Shown: positions 26,197-34,451 of the stretch, in pieces
How positions within the stretch are numbered: the stretch's first letter is position 1
Layout of the letters: each line of letters opens with the position of its first letter
NCBI RefSeq assembly: GCF_000739635.1
Contig: NZ_BATQ01000125.1
Coordinates: forward strand, 56,245 to 120,244
Direction of reading: 5' to 3'
From: Verrucomicrobium sp. BvORR034
GTDB taxonomy: Bacteria > Verrucomicrobiota > Verrucomicrobiia > Verrucomicrobiales > Verrucomicrobiaceae
DNA: 64,000 nt
Program-made: the position numbers and the translations under genes
Notes under the pieces: model-generated
What the model was told of the DNA's origin: nothing
The model's input: only the letters and a program-made list of their open reading frames with translations
The model's database searches: none

Positions 26197-26522
26197 ATAG
26201 CAACACCGACCCCAACCCTGCCGCCACCCCGTCCACAACGAACGAGGCCCCTCCCCGCAAACATCGCAAACAGCGGAGACTGGTCAAGACCGTCCTGGGA
26301 GGCACCCAGAACGCCGGCAAAGTCGGCCGCCTGGGATCCCAGCTTTACATCACAGGCCAAGACGGACGCCTTCAGCGGTGCACTATGAATGAGGGCGGAG
26401 GAGTCACCCTCCTTGCGCGCCCCCACCTCAACAAGAAGCAGAGAGTCAAGGCCGCTCGCGAGGCCCGCCAGGCTGCTACCGCCGCAATCCTCCGTGATGG
26501 AAAGGAGGGTGTTGCTCCGTGA
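26193..26522 (+). CDS. small basic phage protein
   Basis: 109 aa. The N-terminus is Pro/Thr/Asn-rich, and a basic stretch (PPRKHRKQRRLVKTVLGG) precedes a compact central part and an alanine/arginine-rich helix (KKQRVKAAREARQAATAAIL). No recognised domain; the charge suggests nucleic-acid binding. It is coupled by 4-bp overlaps to both neighbours. Confidence 0.6.
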   Translation: MNSNTDPNPAATPSTTNEAPPRKHRKQRRLVKTVLGGTQNAGKVGRLGSQLYITGQDGRLQRCTMNEGGGVTLLARPHLNKKQRVKAAREARQAATAAILRDGKEGVAP

Positions 26523-27331
26523 ACCCGAAGTTGCTCCCTCTGATTGATCGACTCCAGCAGAGGCCTCTCCCCGAAGTGGACTTTGCTCCCGAGCTCATTG
26601 CGGCTGGGCTGGATGCTGGCGTCATCAAGCGCATCCCCAACGGGAAATGCATCGGCCTCACTGGTACCGGTCTTGAGCAGGCCCTCGCCCTTCGCCAAAG
26701 CGGTGAGCTGCTCTTTGGCGTGGACATCACTCCTGCAGGGGTGCGCATCACGAAGGATCTCAGCCGGGACCAGTGCGCCTTCCTCCTGCAGCGCCTCCGC
26801 ATGATCAATCAAATGTATCATGCCGCGTTGGCAGACGTGATTTCCTACACCGTCACTACCCATGGCGAAGCTTTCGCAAAGGAATGCCTCAGCCAGCTCG
26901 AGTTTGACTTCATGGAGGTATCGAAGGCTGAAGCGATTGCCAAGGTCCCGATCCTTCTGCGTGAGCACTACCGTCTCACTGCCGACCTTTCCTACATCTT
27001 GGGGCAGAAGTTCCCGGACAGCCATGCCGAGCAAGAGAAGTGGGCGAAACTCGCCCGCAAACACTCTCTATCGGCGTTGGCTCTGAAGCGCTCCATCGAT
27101 GCGGGCCAGATCATGACCGAGGAGGGGATAAAAGAACAAAGCGGTCGCGGCAGCGGCATCGTTGTGATCAACGGCCTCATCACCACGACCTTCAAGCGCT
27201 GGCACACCCAGGTGGGCGGTACGGACAAGATTCTCCAGTGGGAGCCAGAAACGAGACAGGCGTTTCTCGAAGAAGTCGAGCCTCTGCTCGAGCTCGCAGC
27301 CCGCGTCAAAGCCAGCCTCGGTGCCGCATGA
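26519..27331 (+). CDS. hypothetical early phage protein
   Basis: 270 aa with a GTG start that overlaps the previous stop (GTGA). It is mostly helical; no catalytic motif is recognised. Segments such as LSRDQCAFLLQRLRMINQMY and AKVPILLREHYRLTADLSYI suggest a helical scaffold. Position in the coupled early operon between a basic protein and the HNH-sigma gene points to a role in DNA metabolism or host takeover, but this is context only. Confidence 0.6.
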   Translation: MNPKLLPLIDRLQQRPLPEVDFAPELIAAGLDAGVIKRIPNGKCIGLTGTGLEQALALRQSGELLFGVDITPAGVRITKDLSRDQCAFLLQRLRMINQMYHAALADVISYTVTTHGEAFAKECLSQLEFDFMEVSKAEAIAKVPILLREHYRLTADLSYILGQKFPDSHAEQEKWAKLARKHSLSALALKRSIDAGQIMTEEGIKEQSGRGSGIVVINGLITTTFKRWHTQVGGTDKILQWEPETRQAFLEEVEPLLELAARVKASLGAA

Positions 27332-28341
27332 CCACAGATCGCGAAAAAGGCCATTACGGCCGCGGTGGCCTTCCTGAGGCCACCGTGGACGCCATGTATG
27401 CAGACTACCTCCGCGTTCGCTCTCTGGCGAAGGTGGGGGCGATCTGGGGGCGCAGCCGTCAGTCAATGCACGAACTGCTCGCAAGTCGCAGACAAACGCT
27501 CAAGCGGAAGATGCACATCCCAGTAGTCTATGGGGGGCAGAGCTACACCCCAGGCAAGAACGGCTATCTCCGCCGCACCTGCAGGAAGGGGCATGGGGAA
27601 CATCTTCTGCAGCGTGTGGTATGGATGGACCACCATGGCCCGATTCCCCATGGCTGGAATGTCGTATTCAAAGACGGAGACAAGCGGAACTGCAGCATAG
27701 ACAACCTTGAATGCCTCCCTGTAGCCGTAGCGAGCGGCCGCAACAGCACAGGAGAAAACCAGCACACTCGCAATGCTCAATTGAAATTGATCACGCTGGT
27801 AGATCCATGGATCGTCAGGCAGGCAAACATCTACGCCCAGCGCTTTCACGCCGATCCCAAAGAGCTCATTCAGATAGGGACTTTGGAAGCAATGCGACTA
27901 ACCAAGACATGGTCGCCTACCGGCGGGGCATCCTTCTTCACCTACAGCTGTCGCGCCATCACCCGCTCCATCCGCATCTATGCCACAAAGCAAGCGTCTC
28001 CAGTAACGTTTCCATCTCGGAAGTCACATCTGGCAAGGATCGTCTACTTGGACGCACCCGTCGGCGATGGTCCCGACGCTGAAACCCTGCTCGACGTTGC
28101 GTTCGGCACTAACGAGAACATCACTCACTCGATAGAGACCAAAGAGCTCTTCGAGGCTGTAGAGAAGCTGCTTCCCCAGCTCCCCGAACGCCAACGGCTG
28201 GTGCTTCAAAAACGCTTTTTCGACCAGGCCACTTATCGCGAGATCGGTATGCAGTTCAATCTGAGCCACGAGCGGGTTCGCCAGATCGAACAAGGGGCAC
28301 TCTCCCATTTGCGCAGGCACCTTACTCAAATCGCGGCATGA
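27328..28341 (+). CDS. HNH endonuclease-sigma70 fusion protein
   Basis: 337 aa. Residues ~12-50 form a helix-turn-helix (ATVDAMYADYLRVRSLAKVG..WGRSRQS). Residues ~85-130 are an HNH_3-type module (LLQRVVWMDHHGPIPHGWNV, then VVFKDGDKRNCSIDNLECL). Residues ~180-222 match sigma region 2 (LIQIGTLEAMRLTKTW, FFTYSCRAITRSIR), and ~283-334 are a clear sigma region 4 (LPERQRLVLQKRFFDQATYR, FNLSHERVRQIEQGALSHLR). It probably directs RNA polymerase to phage promoters. The HNH-like part may act as an extra DNA-binding/targeting module or a nuclease. ATGA-coupled on both sides. The combination in one chain is unusual. Confidence 0.88.
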   Translation: MTTDREKGHYGRGGLPEATVDAMYADYLRVRSLAKVGAIWGRSRQSMHELLASRRQTLKRKMHIPVVYGGQSYTPGKNGYLRRTCRKGHGEHLLQRVVWMDHHGPIPHGWNVVFKDGDKRNCSIDNLECLPVAVASGRNSTGENQHTRNAQLKLITLVDPWIVRQANIYAQRFHADPKELIQIGTLEAMRLTKTWSPTGGASFFTYSCRAITRSIRIYATKQASPVTFPSRKSHLARIVYLDAPVGDGPDAETLLDVAFGTNENITHSIETKELFEAVEKLLPQLPERQRLVLQKRFFDQATYREIGMQFNLSHERVRQIEQGALSHLRRHLTQIAA

Positions 28342-29063
28342 CTCCCAAAAAAATCCCTGGGTCTGGGCCATCACCACCTCCCCCGTCAACTACTAGAACC
28401 ATGACCACCCCCACCATCTCTGATCTCGCAAACATTTCCCACAGGCTCCCACAAGCGGAGCCTGGTGGCAGGATGCTGATTTGGATCCCCCGGGAGACCG
28501 ACCACCGCTTTTACTATTCCCCCACGCGCTCCTGGAGAGACACTCAAAACGATGAACCGACGCCGGTCCATGTCGAAGCAGCAAACTATGTGGAAGGCGA
28601 CAAAGTGCGTGCCCGATGGATCTACCACGGACCTGTGGCCATGGAGCAAGACTACACAAGTTGCGTGACCCTCACAGTGCCCGCTCGATCGGCGCACCAC
28701 TTGGCCAACCTCATCCAATTCAGTATCGATCAAGGCTACACTCCTGACCTCCTTGTAGCTGAGCTTGCCCATATTCAGAAGACGCTTCAGGGTCAACAAA
28801 CCAGACAATCTTCATCCGAAAAGCCTTTCAAATACGGCCCCGACGCCACCCGCGCAGAGCATCTGGAATGGTGTAAACATCGGGCTCTGCAGTACTGCGA
28901 CACTGGCGATTTGAATCAAGCGCTGGCGAGCTTGGCTTCAGACCTAAAGTCACACCCCATGACGGCCAACCATGCCGGAGCTCAGTTGGGCCTCATACTG
29001 CTCATGAAGGGCCAAATCTCCACACCAGAGGCCATGCAGGACTTCATCAACGACTGCAAATAG
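28338..29063 (+). CDS. hypothetical phage protein with conserved C-terminal helical domain
   Basis: 241 aa from ATG 28338, overlapping the sigma gene stop; ATG 28401 is an alternative that removes a Pro/Ser-rich lead. The N-terminal ~100 residues look beta-rich (MLIWIPRETDHRFYYS). The C-terminal part (RAEHLEWCKHRALQYCDTGD, LASDLKSHPMTANHAGAQLG) resembles a helical motif that recurs in many phage small proteins of unknown function. It lies 8 bp before the primase gene. Confidence 0.65.
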   Translation: MTPKKIPGSGPSPPPPSTTRTMTTPTISDLANISHRLPQAEPGGRMLIWIPRETDHRFYYSPTRSWRDTQNDEPTPVHVEAANYVEGDKVRARWIYHGPVAMEQDYTSCVTLTVPARSAHHLANLIQFSIDQGYTPDLLVAELAHIQKTLQGQQTRQSSSEKPFKYGPDATRAEHLEWCKHRALQYCDTGDLNQALASLASDLKSHPMTANHAGAQLGLILLMKGQISTPEAMQDFINDCK

Positions 29064-29071
29064 CCCTTCCT

Positions 29072-30460
29072 ATGCTTTCTGAGCTTGAAATTCAGGAGAT
29101 CAAAGCCCGGCACCCTCTGAAAGAGTTCCTCGAACTCCGGGGGCTGGAATTCAGCAAGCCCTCCCAGGGGGCCTTCGCGTGCACCTGTCCCTTCCATGAG
29201 GAAAAGACAGCGTCCTTCCGTGTCTATCCGGACCACCATTTCTACTGCTACGGATGCGGGAAGGTGGGTGATATCTTCACCATTCTCAAGGAACTCGATG
29301 GCCTGGAGTTCAAGGATGCAGTGGACCGGCTCAACAGCGCCTCTCCCCTTACGTCAGCTATCCGCAAGGCCACGGCACCCGCAAAGCCCGACGCGGTTTC
29401 TCTTCCCCTGCCAGAGTCCCGTCTCGCTCGATGGAATGCTTCTTGTGAGAGCCTCGCTGCAGACCGGCGCCAGATCGACCGCATCGCATCCTGGAGGGGC
29501 CTCAGTCCAGAGATTGTGCTCAACGCCGCAAAAGCCCATCTGATGGGTCTCTGGGAGTACTGGGGAGCGATCCGCGAGGCATTTCTTATCAATGCCCCAG
29601 GCCACTGTACGCGCCCTGCAGCAGAGGGAGTGCCACCGACCTACGAGCCGGTTCCCATCAGCATCCACGTGCGGCTTGCGCCTGGTTCCAACGGCAATCA
29701 AGACGGGACCAAAGCCACCTGGCACTATGACCCCAAGAGCACCCAGGACACCCCCGTGCGGTCATGGCCCTTTGTCTGGGGCAATCTCAACGGCGCCAGA
29801 TGGCTCTTTGTGCTGGAAGGCCAGTGGGACGCGCTGGCACTCGCAGATGCCTGTGCCTGGAGCACTCCGGAGAGCATGCCTCCGGGCTGCGTCATTGTGG
29901 GACTGCGTGGCAGTACTGGCAGCAGCCGTTTCCTCAAAGACTACCCCCTCGACAGGCAGGCCTCTGCCATCTGCATCGGAGACAACGACCGCGCCGGCAA
30001 CGCCTGGCACGATGAAGGCGGCTTCCTCGACCAGCTCCGTGAAAAAGTAGCCAGGGTCATCTGTTTCCAGCCTCAGTCGGGCCCCCACAAGGACCTCAAC
30101 GATCTATACAAAGCAGGCCTGTTCAGTGGACCTGAGTTCCTGGAAATGATCCGGGAGAAGCTCAAGGCGGCACCGAAGCGCGCCAAACGCGAGACCTTCC
30201 TCAAATGGTGCCGCGCCAATAGCGATCGCGAAGATGCCTTGGGCCGCGCCGCCCGCTTTGTCCTGCGAGACAAGGGCAGGCCGAAAGGCCGCAAGAACGT
30301 CCGAAGGTGGCGCCAGCACTGGGAGAAACTCCAAGTCTCGGAGGATCTGTTCAAAGACCTCGAACAAGCCCTCAAAGCCTGGAACGACACCGTGCCCGCC
30401 CCGGAGACGATCGCTGAAGAATCCCCCACCGACTCAACCACTACTACCGCAACACCATGA
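29072..30460 (+). CDS. phage DNA primase (CHC2 zinc finger + Toprim)
   Basis: 462 aa. The N-terminal zinc-binding domain has ligands Cys39-Pro-Phe-His42 and Cys59-Tyr-Gly-Cys62 (CPFHEEK, FYCYGCGKVGD). A Toprim-like core follows with the glutamate in FVLEGQWDALALAD and the Asp pair in ICIGDNDRAG (residues ~245-310). A basic C-terminal region follows. It makes RNA primers for phage replication. There is no helicase domain, so a separate helicase is required. It is ATGA-coupled to the next gene and sits in the early operon. Confidence 0.93.
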   Translation: MLSELEIQEIKARHPLKEFLELRGLEFSKPSQGAFACTCPFHEEKTASFRVYPDHHFYCYGCGKVGDIFTILKELDGLEFKDAVDRLNSASPLTSAIRKATAPAKPDAVSLPLPESRLARWNASCESLAADRRQIDRIASWRGLSPEIVLNAAKAHLMGLWEYWGAIREAFLINAPGHCTRPAAEGVPPTYEPVPISIHVRLAPGSNGNQDGTKATWHYDPKSTQDTPVRSWPFVWGNLNGARWLFVLEGQWDALALADACAWSTPESMPPGCVIVGLRGSTGSSRFLKDYPLDRQASAICIGDNDRAGNAWHDEGGFLDQLREKVARVICFQPQSGPHKDLNDLYKAGLFSGPEFLEMIREKLKAAPKRAKRETFLKWCRANSDREDALGRAARFVLRDKGRPKGRKNVRRWRQHWEKLQVSEDLFKDLEQALKAWNDTVPAPETIAEESPTDSTTTTATP

Positions 30461-30948
30461 CTCCCAGTGAGAATTCCCAACCCATCGCGATGTGCCAGGC
30501 CTGCGGCTGCAGGGAGAACGACTGCAGCCAGCGCATCGAGCGCTCCGGCGAGCCCTGCCACTGGGCGGCTCCCGGCCTCTGCTCCGCCTGCCTGCAGCTG
30601 GCTCAGCAGGTGACCAAGGACATGCAGCATCACGTCCTCTACGACATGGGGGTCACCCGTGACGTTCCACCGCCTCTGGACGGGTACTCCATCGAGCTCA
30701 TGATCGGCGCCCAGGGCATCCTCCAACTTCATGCTGAGTGTTCACCGGCTCTCAACGAACTTGGAGAGAACGCCGGCAGAGTCATTCCCATCACGGTCTG
30801 CCAGCGCCTGGCAACGGCGCTCTATACCATGACCCACTACGCAGACGTCTTCCCCGACGGGGAGGACCAGAGCCTCATCTGCCGCACCGAAAAGGTGGCA
30901 CTGATCATCTGCAAGATTCCAGAGGAAAGGAGGATCATCACACTGTGA
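30457..30948 (+). CDS. phage zinc-finger-like protein
   Basis: 163 aa. The N-terminal ~50 residues carry a cysteine cluster (CQACGCRENDCSQR, CHW, LCSACLQLAQQ) of the kind seen in phage proteins beside replication genes. The rest is a mixed alpha/beta region with no known motif. The start overlaps the primase stop and the stop overlaps the next GTG start, so all three are probably made together. Confidence 0.65.
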   Translation: MTPSENSQPIAMCQACGCRENDCSQRIERSGEPCHWAAPGLCSACLQLAQQVTKDMQHHVLYDMGVTRDVPPPLDGYSIELMIGAQGILQLHAECSPALNELGENAGRVIPITVCQRLATALYTMTHYADVFPDGEDQSLICRTEKVALIICKIPEERRIITL

Positions 30949-31808
30949 GCTCCCGCCATCCTGTTGTTGCCCACTACCGCGCATCTCAAGGCACCGATCT
31001 GACCTTCACCCTGCCAGCGGGACCAGCTCGTCCCTTTTGGCATCGCACCCTGAACCAGCTCCGCTCCTGGGGATTTGTCGTCACTGAAGATCCAGTGTCC
31101 GCCAGATACTATCCCAGCGGTCCAGGGCGTGGCCACTGCTACGGCCGCCGAAAGCACCTTGAGTTTCACGGGGAGTACATCGAACAGACTCCCTCGCAAA
31201 ACAATGCGATCAATGAATGCCGGTTCACCTTTTTCCAGAATGTGAACTTCGAAAACACCAACGGCGGCCGATACGACTTCGACAAGCGCTCGATGATGCC
31301 CTACATGATCGGCCTGGAGTTCGAAAACACCCGTCGGAAGGTCTGTAGGTTTTGGGAAACCACCCTCGGTCTCGTGGACCAGAGCGAGCCTGACTATGCG
31401 AAGCTGTCCGGCATCGAAAAGGTGGTCCATTCAGTGAAGACCTCCGGCCACTATCGTGGAGGGGATCCTCTCACCGCCTTCCTTAGCCCACGCCATGCCA
31501 AGGATCGAGACGGATCACCCATTACTCCCGGTCAAATCAAGTGCCACTATCATTTTGGCCGCAACGTCATGCAAGGACAGGCCTACCCAGGTCTTAACAA
31601 CCAAAATGGCATGTGGCTATTCGTGCCTACTGGCAGCAACCAAATGCTGCAGGTGTCGCGCAGCGAACTGTTTGACTGGGCACCCGGCATGCCGCGTCGC
31701 GGCACCCGGCGACGCCGGGAAAGACTCGAGCAAGAGCTACAATCGGCCATCAACGACCAGAATTTCGAGCGCGCCATCATCCTGCGAGACCTTCTCAAGG
31801 TTGCTTGA
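30945..31808 (+). CDS. phage protein with C-terminal UVR motif
   Basis: 287 aa from the GTG at 30945, which overlaps the upstream stop; the frame is open upstream to 30738 inside the previous gene. No domain is recognised in the first ~255 residues. They are rich in Tyr, Phe and Asn (YYPSGPGRGHCYGRR, FTFFQNVNFENTNGGRYDF). The last ~27 residues form a UVR motif (LEQELQSAINDQNFERAIIL), the helix pair used by UvrB, UvrC and McsA for protein-protein contacts. It may contact host repair or protease factors. Confidence 0.7.
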   Translation: MSSRHPVVAHYRASQGTDLTFTLPAGPARPFWHRTLNQLRSWGFVVTEDPVSARYYPSGPGRGHCYGRRKHLEFHGEYIEQTPSQNNAINECRFTFFQNVNFENTNGGRYDFDKRSMMPYMIGLEFENTRRKVCRFWETTLGLVDQSEPDYAKLSGIEKVVHSVKTSGHYRGGDPLTAFLSPRHAKDRDGSPITPGQIKCHYHFGRNVMQGQAYPGLNNQNGMWLFVPTGSNQMLQVSRSELFDWAPGMPRRGTRRRRERLEQELQSAINDQNFERAIILRDLLKVA

Positions 31809-31832
31809 GCCCCCCATCTTCCTCACTCCCAC

Positions 31833-32921
31833 ATGAGCTCCCACACTCTCATTGAGTGGTGCGACAGCACCATCAATCCCACCAGCGGCTGCGACGGCTG
31901 CGAACTTTACCGTCCTGGCATGCAGCACCCTGCCTGCTACGCCCGCCAGATTCACGAGAACCGCCTCGCACACTCCTTTCCAGACAAGTACGCCACCTCA
32001 TTCAACGAGGTGCGTATGATCCCCGGGCGCATGGCCCAGGCCGCTGCATGGCAGGATCTCCGCGGCAAGGCCCGTCCGGACAAGCCATGGTTCAACGGCT
32101 TCCCCCGCATCATTTTCGTGGGCGACCTCGGCGATTTCATAAGCCGTGCGGTCACCGACGACTTCCTGCTTGAGGAGGTTGTAGAGGTCATAAAAAACAA
32201 ACAGGGCGACCGCCATTTTTGGATGCTGCTGACCAAGCGGCCCGACCGTCTGGCCAGGTTCACCCACAAACACGGCCCTCTGCCGTCAAACGTGATGGCC
32301 CTCTGCAGCGTGACCACCCAGGCCACCGCTGAGGCCCGGATCCCGGAGCTCCACAAGGTCCAGTGCTCCTGGAGGGGCATCTCAGCAGAGCCGCTTCGCG
32401 GGCCCCTTGACTTGATTTCGACCAGAGGGGGCACGCCCTGGATTGGCGAGAGCGTCGTCGGCAATCGGCTCGACTTGGTCATCACCGGCGGGGAGAGCGG
32501 CCGCCAGGCCCGTGCCATCCACCCTGCCCATTTTCGATCGCTGCGCGATCAATGCCAGATGACGGGCACTCCGTTCTTCTTCAAGCAATGGGGAGAATGG
32601 GTGGGAGGCAAGTTCGACCGGCGCAAGAGCAAGGCCGTCCTGGACGATGGCGGCATTTTCTGGATCAACCCCGGCCACCCCCCGCTCGAGCGCTGGGACG
32701 ACACTACTACAGGGGCCTACTGGAAGCCCTGCTCAGCCCGCGTGGGCAAGAAGAGGCCGCCGGGGGAGGACCTCGCTGGCAAGCCCCGCTTTTACAACAA
32801 CCGTCTCCTTGACGGCCGTGAGTGGAATGAGTTTCCGGACATTGCCGGCAACCCCATTCAAAAGTCTCCGCCCCACCCCCAAGCCGCGGAATCCACCCTT
32901 GCAGCAGGCCATGACACATAG
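31833..32921 (+). CDS. DUF5131 (phage Gp37/Gp68) family protein
   Basis: 362 aa. The opening IEWCDSTINPTSGCDGCELY with spaced cysteines, CYARQIHENRL, then IFVGDLGDFISRAV, WMLLTKRPDRL, VITGGESGRQARAIHP and TPFFFKQWGEW are all hallmarks of the DUF5131 family common in phages. The Cys arrangement and barrel-like motifs recall radical-SAM-type folds, though the exact CxxxCxxC is not present. Function unknown. It starts 24 bp after the UVR-motif gene and ends 8 bp before the next one. Confidence 0.9.
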   Translation: MSSHTLIEWCDSTINPTSGCDGCELYRPGMQHPACYARQIHENRLAHSFPDKYATSFNEVRMIPGRMAQAAAWQDLRGKARPDKPWFNGFPRIIFVGDLGDFISRAVTDDFLLEEVVEVIKNKQGDRHFWMLLTKRPDRLARFTHKHGPLPSNVMALCSVTTQATAEARIPELHKVQCSWRGISAEPLRGPLDLISTRGGTPWIGESVVGNRLDLVITGGESGRQARAIHPAHFRSLRDQCQMTGTPFFFKQWGEWVGGKFDRRKSKAVLDDGGIFWINPGHPPLERWDDTTTGAYWKPCSARVGKKRPPGEDLAGKPRFYNNRLLDGREWNEFPDIAGNPIQKSPPHPQAAESTLAAGHDT

Positions 32922-32929
32922 CCAACATC

Positions 32930-33424
32930 GTGAGCGGACTCGTGGAAACAGTTGCTGGCCCCTCGGCCAGCCAGGGGAAGAAGAAGAAGCGGGGCGTCCT
33001 CGTCCGTGTCATGCTGCCTGGGGACAACGCCAAGATCCTGGACACAGCCCAGGAGACGGCCGCCGCCCTGCAGGGCAAGCATGTATTCTTCCGGCGCGGC
33101 GAGGCCGTCGTCTTCCCCTCGCCCACCGGCGAGCCGAAGATGCTGCCCATGACCGACATCGTATTCCGGTCAGAGATCGAAAAGTACGTGTCGTACTTCA
33201 AGCCAAGGCGCAACGACGACGACGAGTACTTCGAGGTGGACCGCAGCCTCAACAAGTCCGATGCCGAGACCATCTTGAGCGCACCGGAGTTCTGGAAGGA
33301 CCTTCCGGAGATCAAGCGCGTCCATCCCTGCCCGCTGCCGGTGCTTCGTCCCGACGGCAACGTCGTCATCCTCCAACCGGGGTATGATGAACCAACTGGG
33401 ATTTACACATTCACCGAGCATTGA
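32930..33424 (+). CDS. short protein resembling a piece of a phage primase-helicase
   Basis: 164 aa with a GTG start. The C-terminal 40 residues (FWKDLPEIKRVHPCPLPVLR and PDGNVVILQPGYDEPTGIYT) match the linker that precedes the ATPase in many phage/plasmid primase-helicase proteins, where a motif like LRPDGS..PGYD..TGLY is conserved. Here the chain stops right after it, and no ATPase follows. It is the last gene of the early operon and overlaps the first late gene tail-to-tail by 14 bp. It may be a truncated helicase or an independent module. Confidence 0.6.
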   Translation: MSGLVETVAGPSASQGKKKKRGVLVRVMLPGDNAKILDTAQETAAALQGKHVFFRRGEAVVFPSPTGEPKMLPMTDIVFRSEIEKYVSYFKPRRNDDDEYFEVDRSLNKSDAETILSAPEFWKDLPEIKRVHPCPLPVLRPDGNVVILQPGYDEPTGIYTFTEH

Positions 33425-33722
33425 GGAACTCTTCAATTCTCGCTGGCTTGCCAAGCGCTTCATTTACCAGACCGTGCATCTGCACGGTCCACCTCCAAAA
33501 GTGATCGCGTGATTCCAGACACGGCGGATGCTCCTGCAGGAGCATCCGCCATTTGACCTGGCATCCACACCCCTGGCTGGGCAGCCGCTGGCCAAAGCAT
33601 TCCAACCAACGCACCGCCCGCGTTTTGTCCCACTCCGTTGGGGCCGTCGGGTATCTGCACGCGTATTCGTGGAGCTCCCTCCACATTACCCGGCCAATTC
33701 TGGCAAGCGATTCAGCACTCAT
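33411..33722 (-). CDS. Erv1/Alr-like sulfhydryl oxidase domain protein
   Basis: 103 aa, a full single ERV/ALR-type domain. WRELHEYACRYPTAPT (residues 14-29) corresponds to the GPxxWxxLHxxA helix. LPSQGCGCQVKW (47-58) sits at the redox cysteines. FWRWTVQMHGLVNEALGKP (75-93) is the flavin-binding HNxVNxxLGKP helix. The family transfers electrons from thiols to oxygen through FAD and forms disulfides. The active-site motif here is C52-x-C54 rather than CxxC, and the usual HN is HG. It is the most distal late gene, 2 bp after its neighbour, and could help fold cysteine-containing tail proteins. Confidence 0.65.
   Translation of the reverse strand: MSAESLARIGRVMWRELHEYACRYPTAPTEWDKTRAVRWLECFGQRLPSQGCGCQVKWRMLLQEHPPCLESRDHFWRWTVQMHGLVNEALGKPARIEEFLNAR
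33471..33488. repeat. perfect 8-bp inverted repeat inside coding sequence
   Basis: ACCGTGCA and TGCACGGT with a 2-nt loop. It lies in the codons for the conserved TVQMHG segment of the Erv-like gene, near the meeting point of the early and late transcripts. It could serve as a bidirectional barrier to transcription or be coincidental to codon choice. Confidence 0.55.
33523..33550. repeat. perfect 28-bp palindrome inside coding sequence
   Basis: Arms GGCGGATGCTCCTG and CAGGAGCATCCGCC meet with no loop. It lies within the Erv-like gene, 35 bp from the smaller inverted repeat. A 14-bp perfect arm is far beyond chance for a random site and could mark a recombination site, a protein-binding site or a transcription stop between the opposing modules. 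Confidence 0.7.
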
Positions 33723-33724
33723 TA

Positions 33725-34450
33725 CTACAGGGGCTCACAGGTATAGGAAGTAACAGCCAACGACCAATAGACAGCTGCCATGTTATCTGCCGGTCCGGAT
33801 GAGGGCGGCCACTCCAGCGAGATTTCGGGAGCAACAGGCAAGGCAATGAACTGGTCAATGTCCTCGCCGGCCGTCCAGGAGTACTCTTCATCCCCTTCAG
33901 ACATGATCACCTCACTGTCGAACTCCTCAGTTGCCCGCGTGATTACCCAGTGCCACCGGACATACCCGCTATTGCCAATGACCCTCCACGCATACCCGGG
34001 GCTTACCACCGCTTCCGCCTTGGCCACATCGCTATCGTGGCCATAGAACACCTGAGCGCTGAAAACACCAGAGACGGTCCAGCCCTCCATGGCTGCAGCA
34101 GCAACCTCAGCGTTACTTTGGGCATTGTCCCTCACGGTACCGCCCGGTAATACGGCGGAGGGGTTGCTGTAGTTTACAACACCCGGTGCCAGTGGAGGAT
34201 CGATCTCCTCGGTCGTTGGAGTCGCGCACGCGTTGTCAGTAGGATCAGTCCAGATCGTGCGGGTGTCCAACTCCTCACGTTGCAGGTAGTAGGCGTTGGT
34301 CTCCGGATCGTAAGCACCGCAGATTGCGCGCTCAAACTCGCCACCTCCCATCTTTCCTCCCACTGTCACAAAACACGTGAGCAGCGCCGGAGGGCAGCAG
34401 TGCCGGCATCCGAGTGTCATTGGCAGAGACTCAAAATCTTTGACAATCAT
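33725..34450 (-). CDS. phage tail-region protein of unknown function
   Basis: 241 aa, near the distal end of the late cluster. The N-terminus has a cysteine pair (CRHCCPPALLTCF). The rest is acidic and beta-rich (WHWVITRATEEFDSEVIMSE, WTAGEDIDQFIALPV). No known domain is seen. Position after the tape measure and minor tail genes suggests a tail tip or fibre component, which is inference from gene order. Confidence 0.6.
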   Translation of the reverse strand: MIVKDFESLPMTLGCRHCCPPALLTCFVTVGGKMGGGEFERAICGAYDPETNAYYLQREELDTRTIWTDPTDNACATPTTEEIDPPLAPGVVNYSNPSAVLPGGTVRDNAQSNAEVAAAAMEGWTVSGVFSAQVFYGHDSDVAKAEAVVSPGYAWRVIGNSGYVRWHWVITRATEEFDSEVIMSEGDEEYSWTAGEDIDQFIALPVAPEISLEWPPSSGPADNMAAVYWSLAVTSYTCEPL

Positions 34451-34451
34451 C

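Noticed and set aside
26372..27064. 230-aa open frame on the minus strand in the early operon
   Set aside because: Opposes a chain of 4-bp-coupled plus-strand genes; no domain.
33471..33550. Intrinsic terminator for the early operon
   Set aside because: The palindromes are strong but are not followed by a T-run on the plus strand, so I list them as repeats of unknown role.
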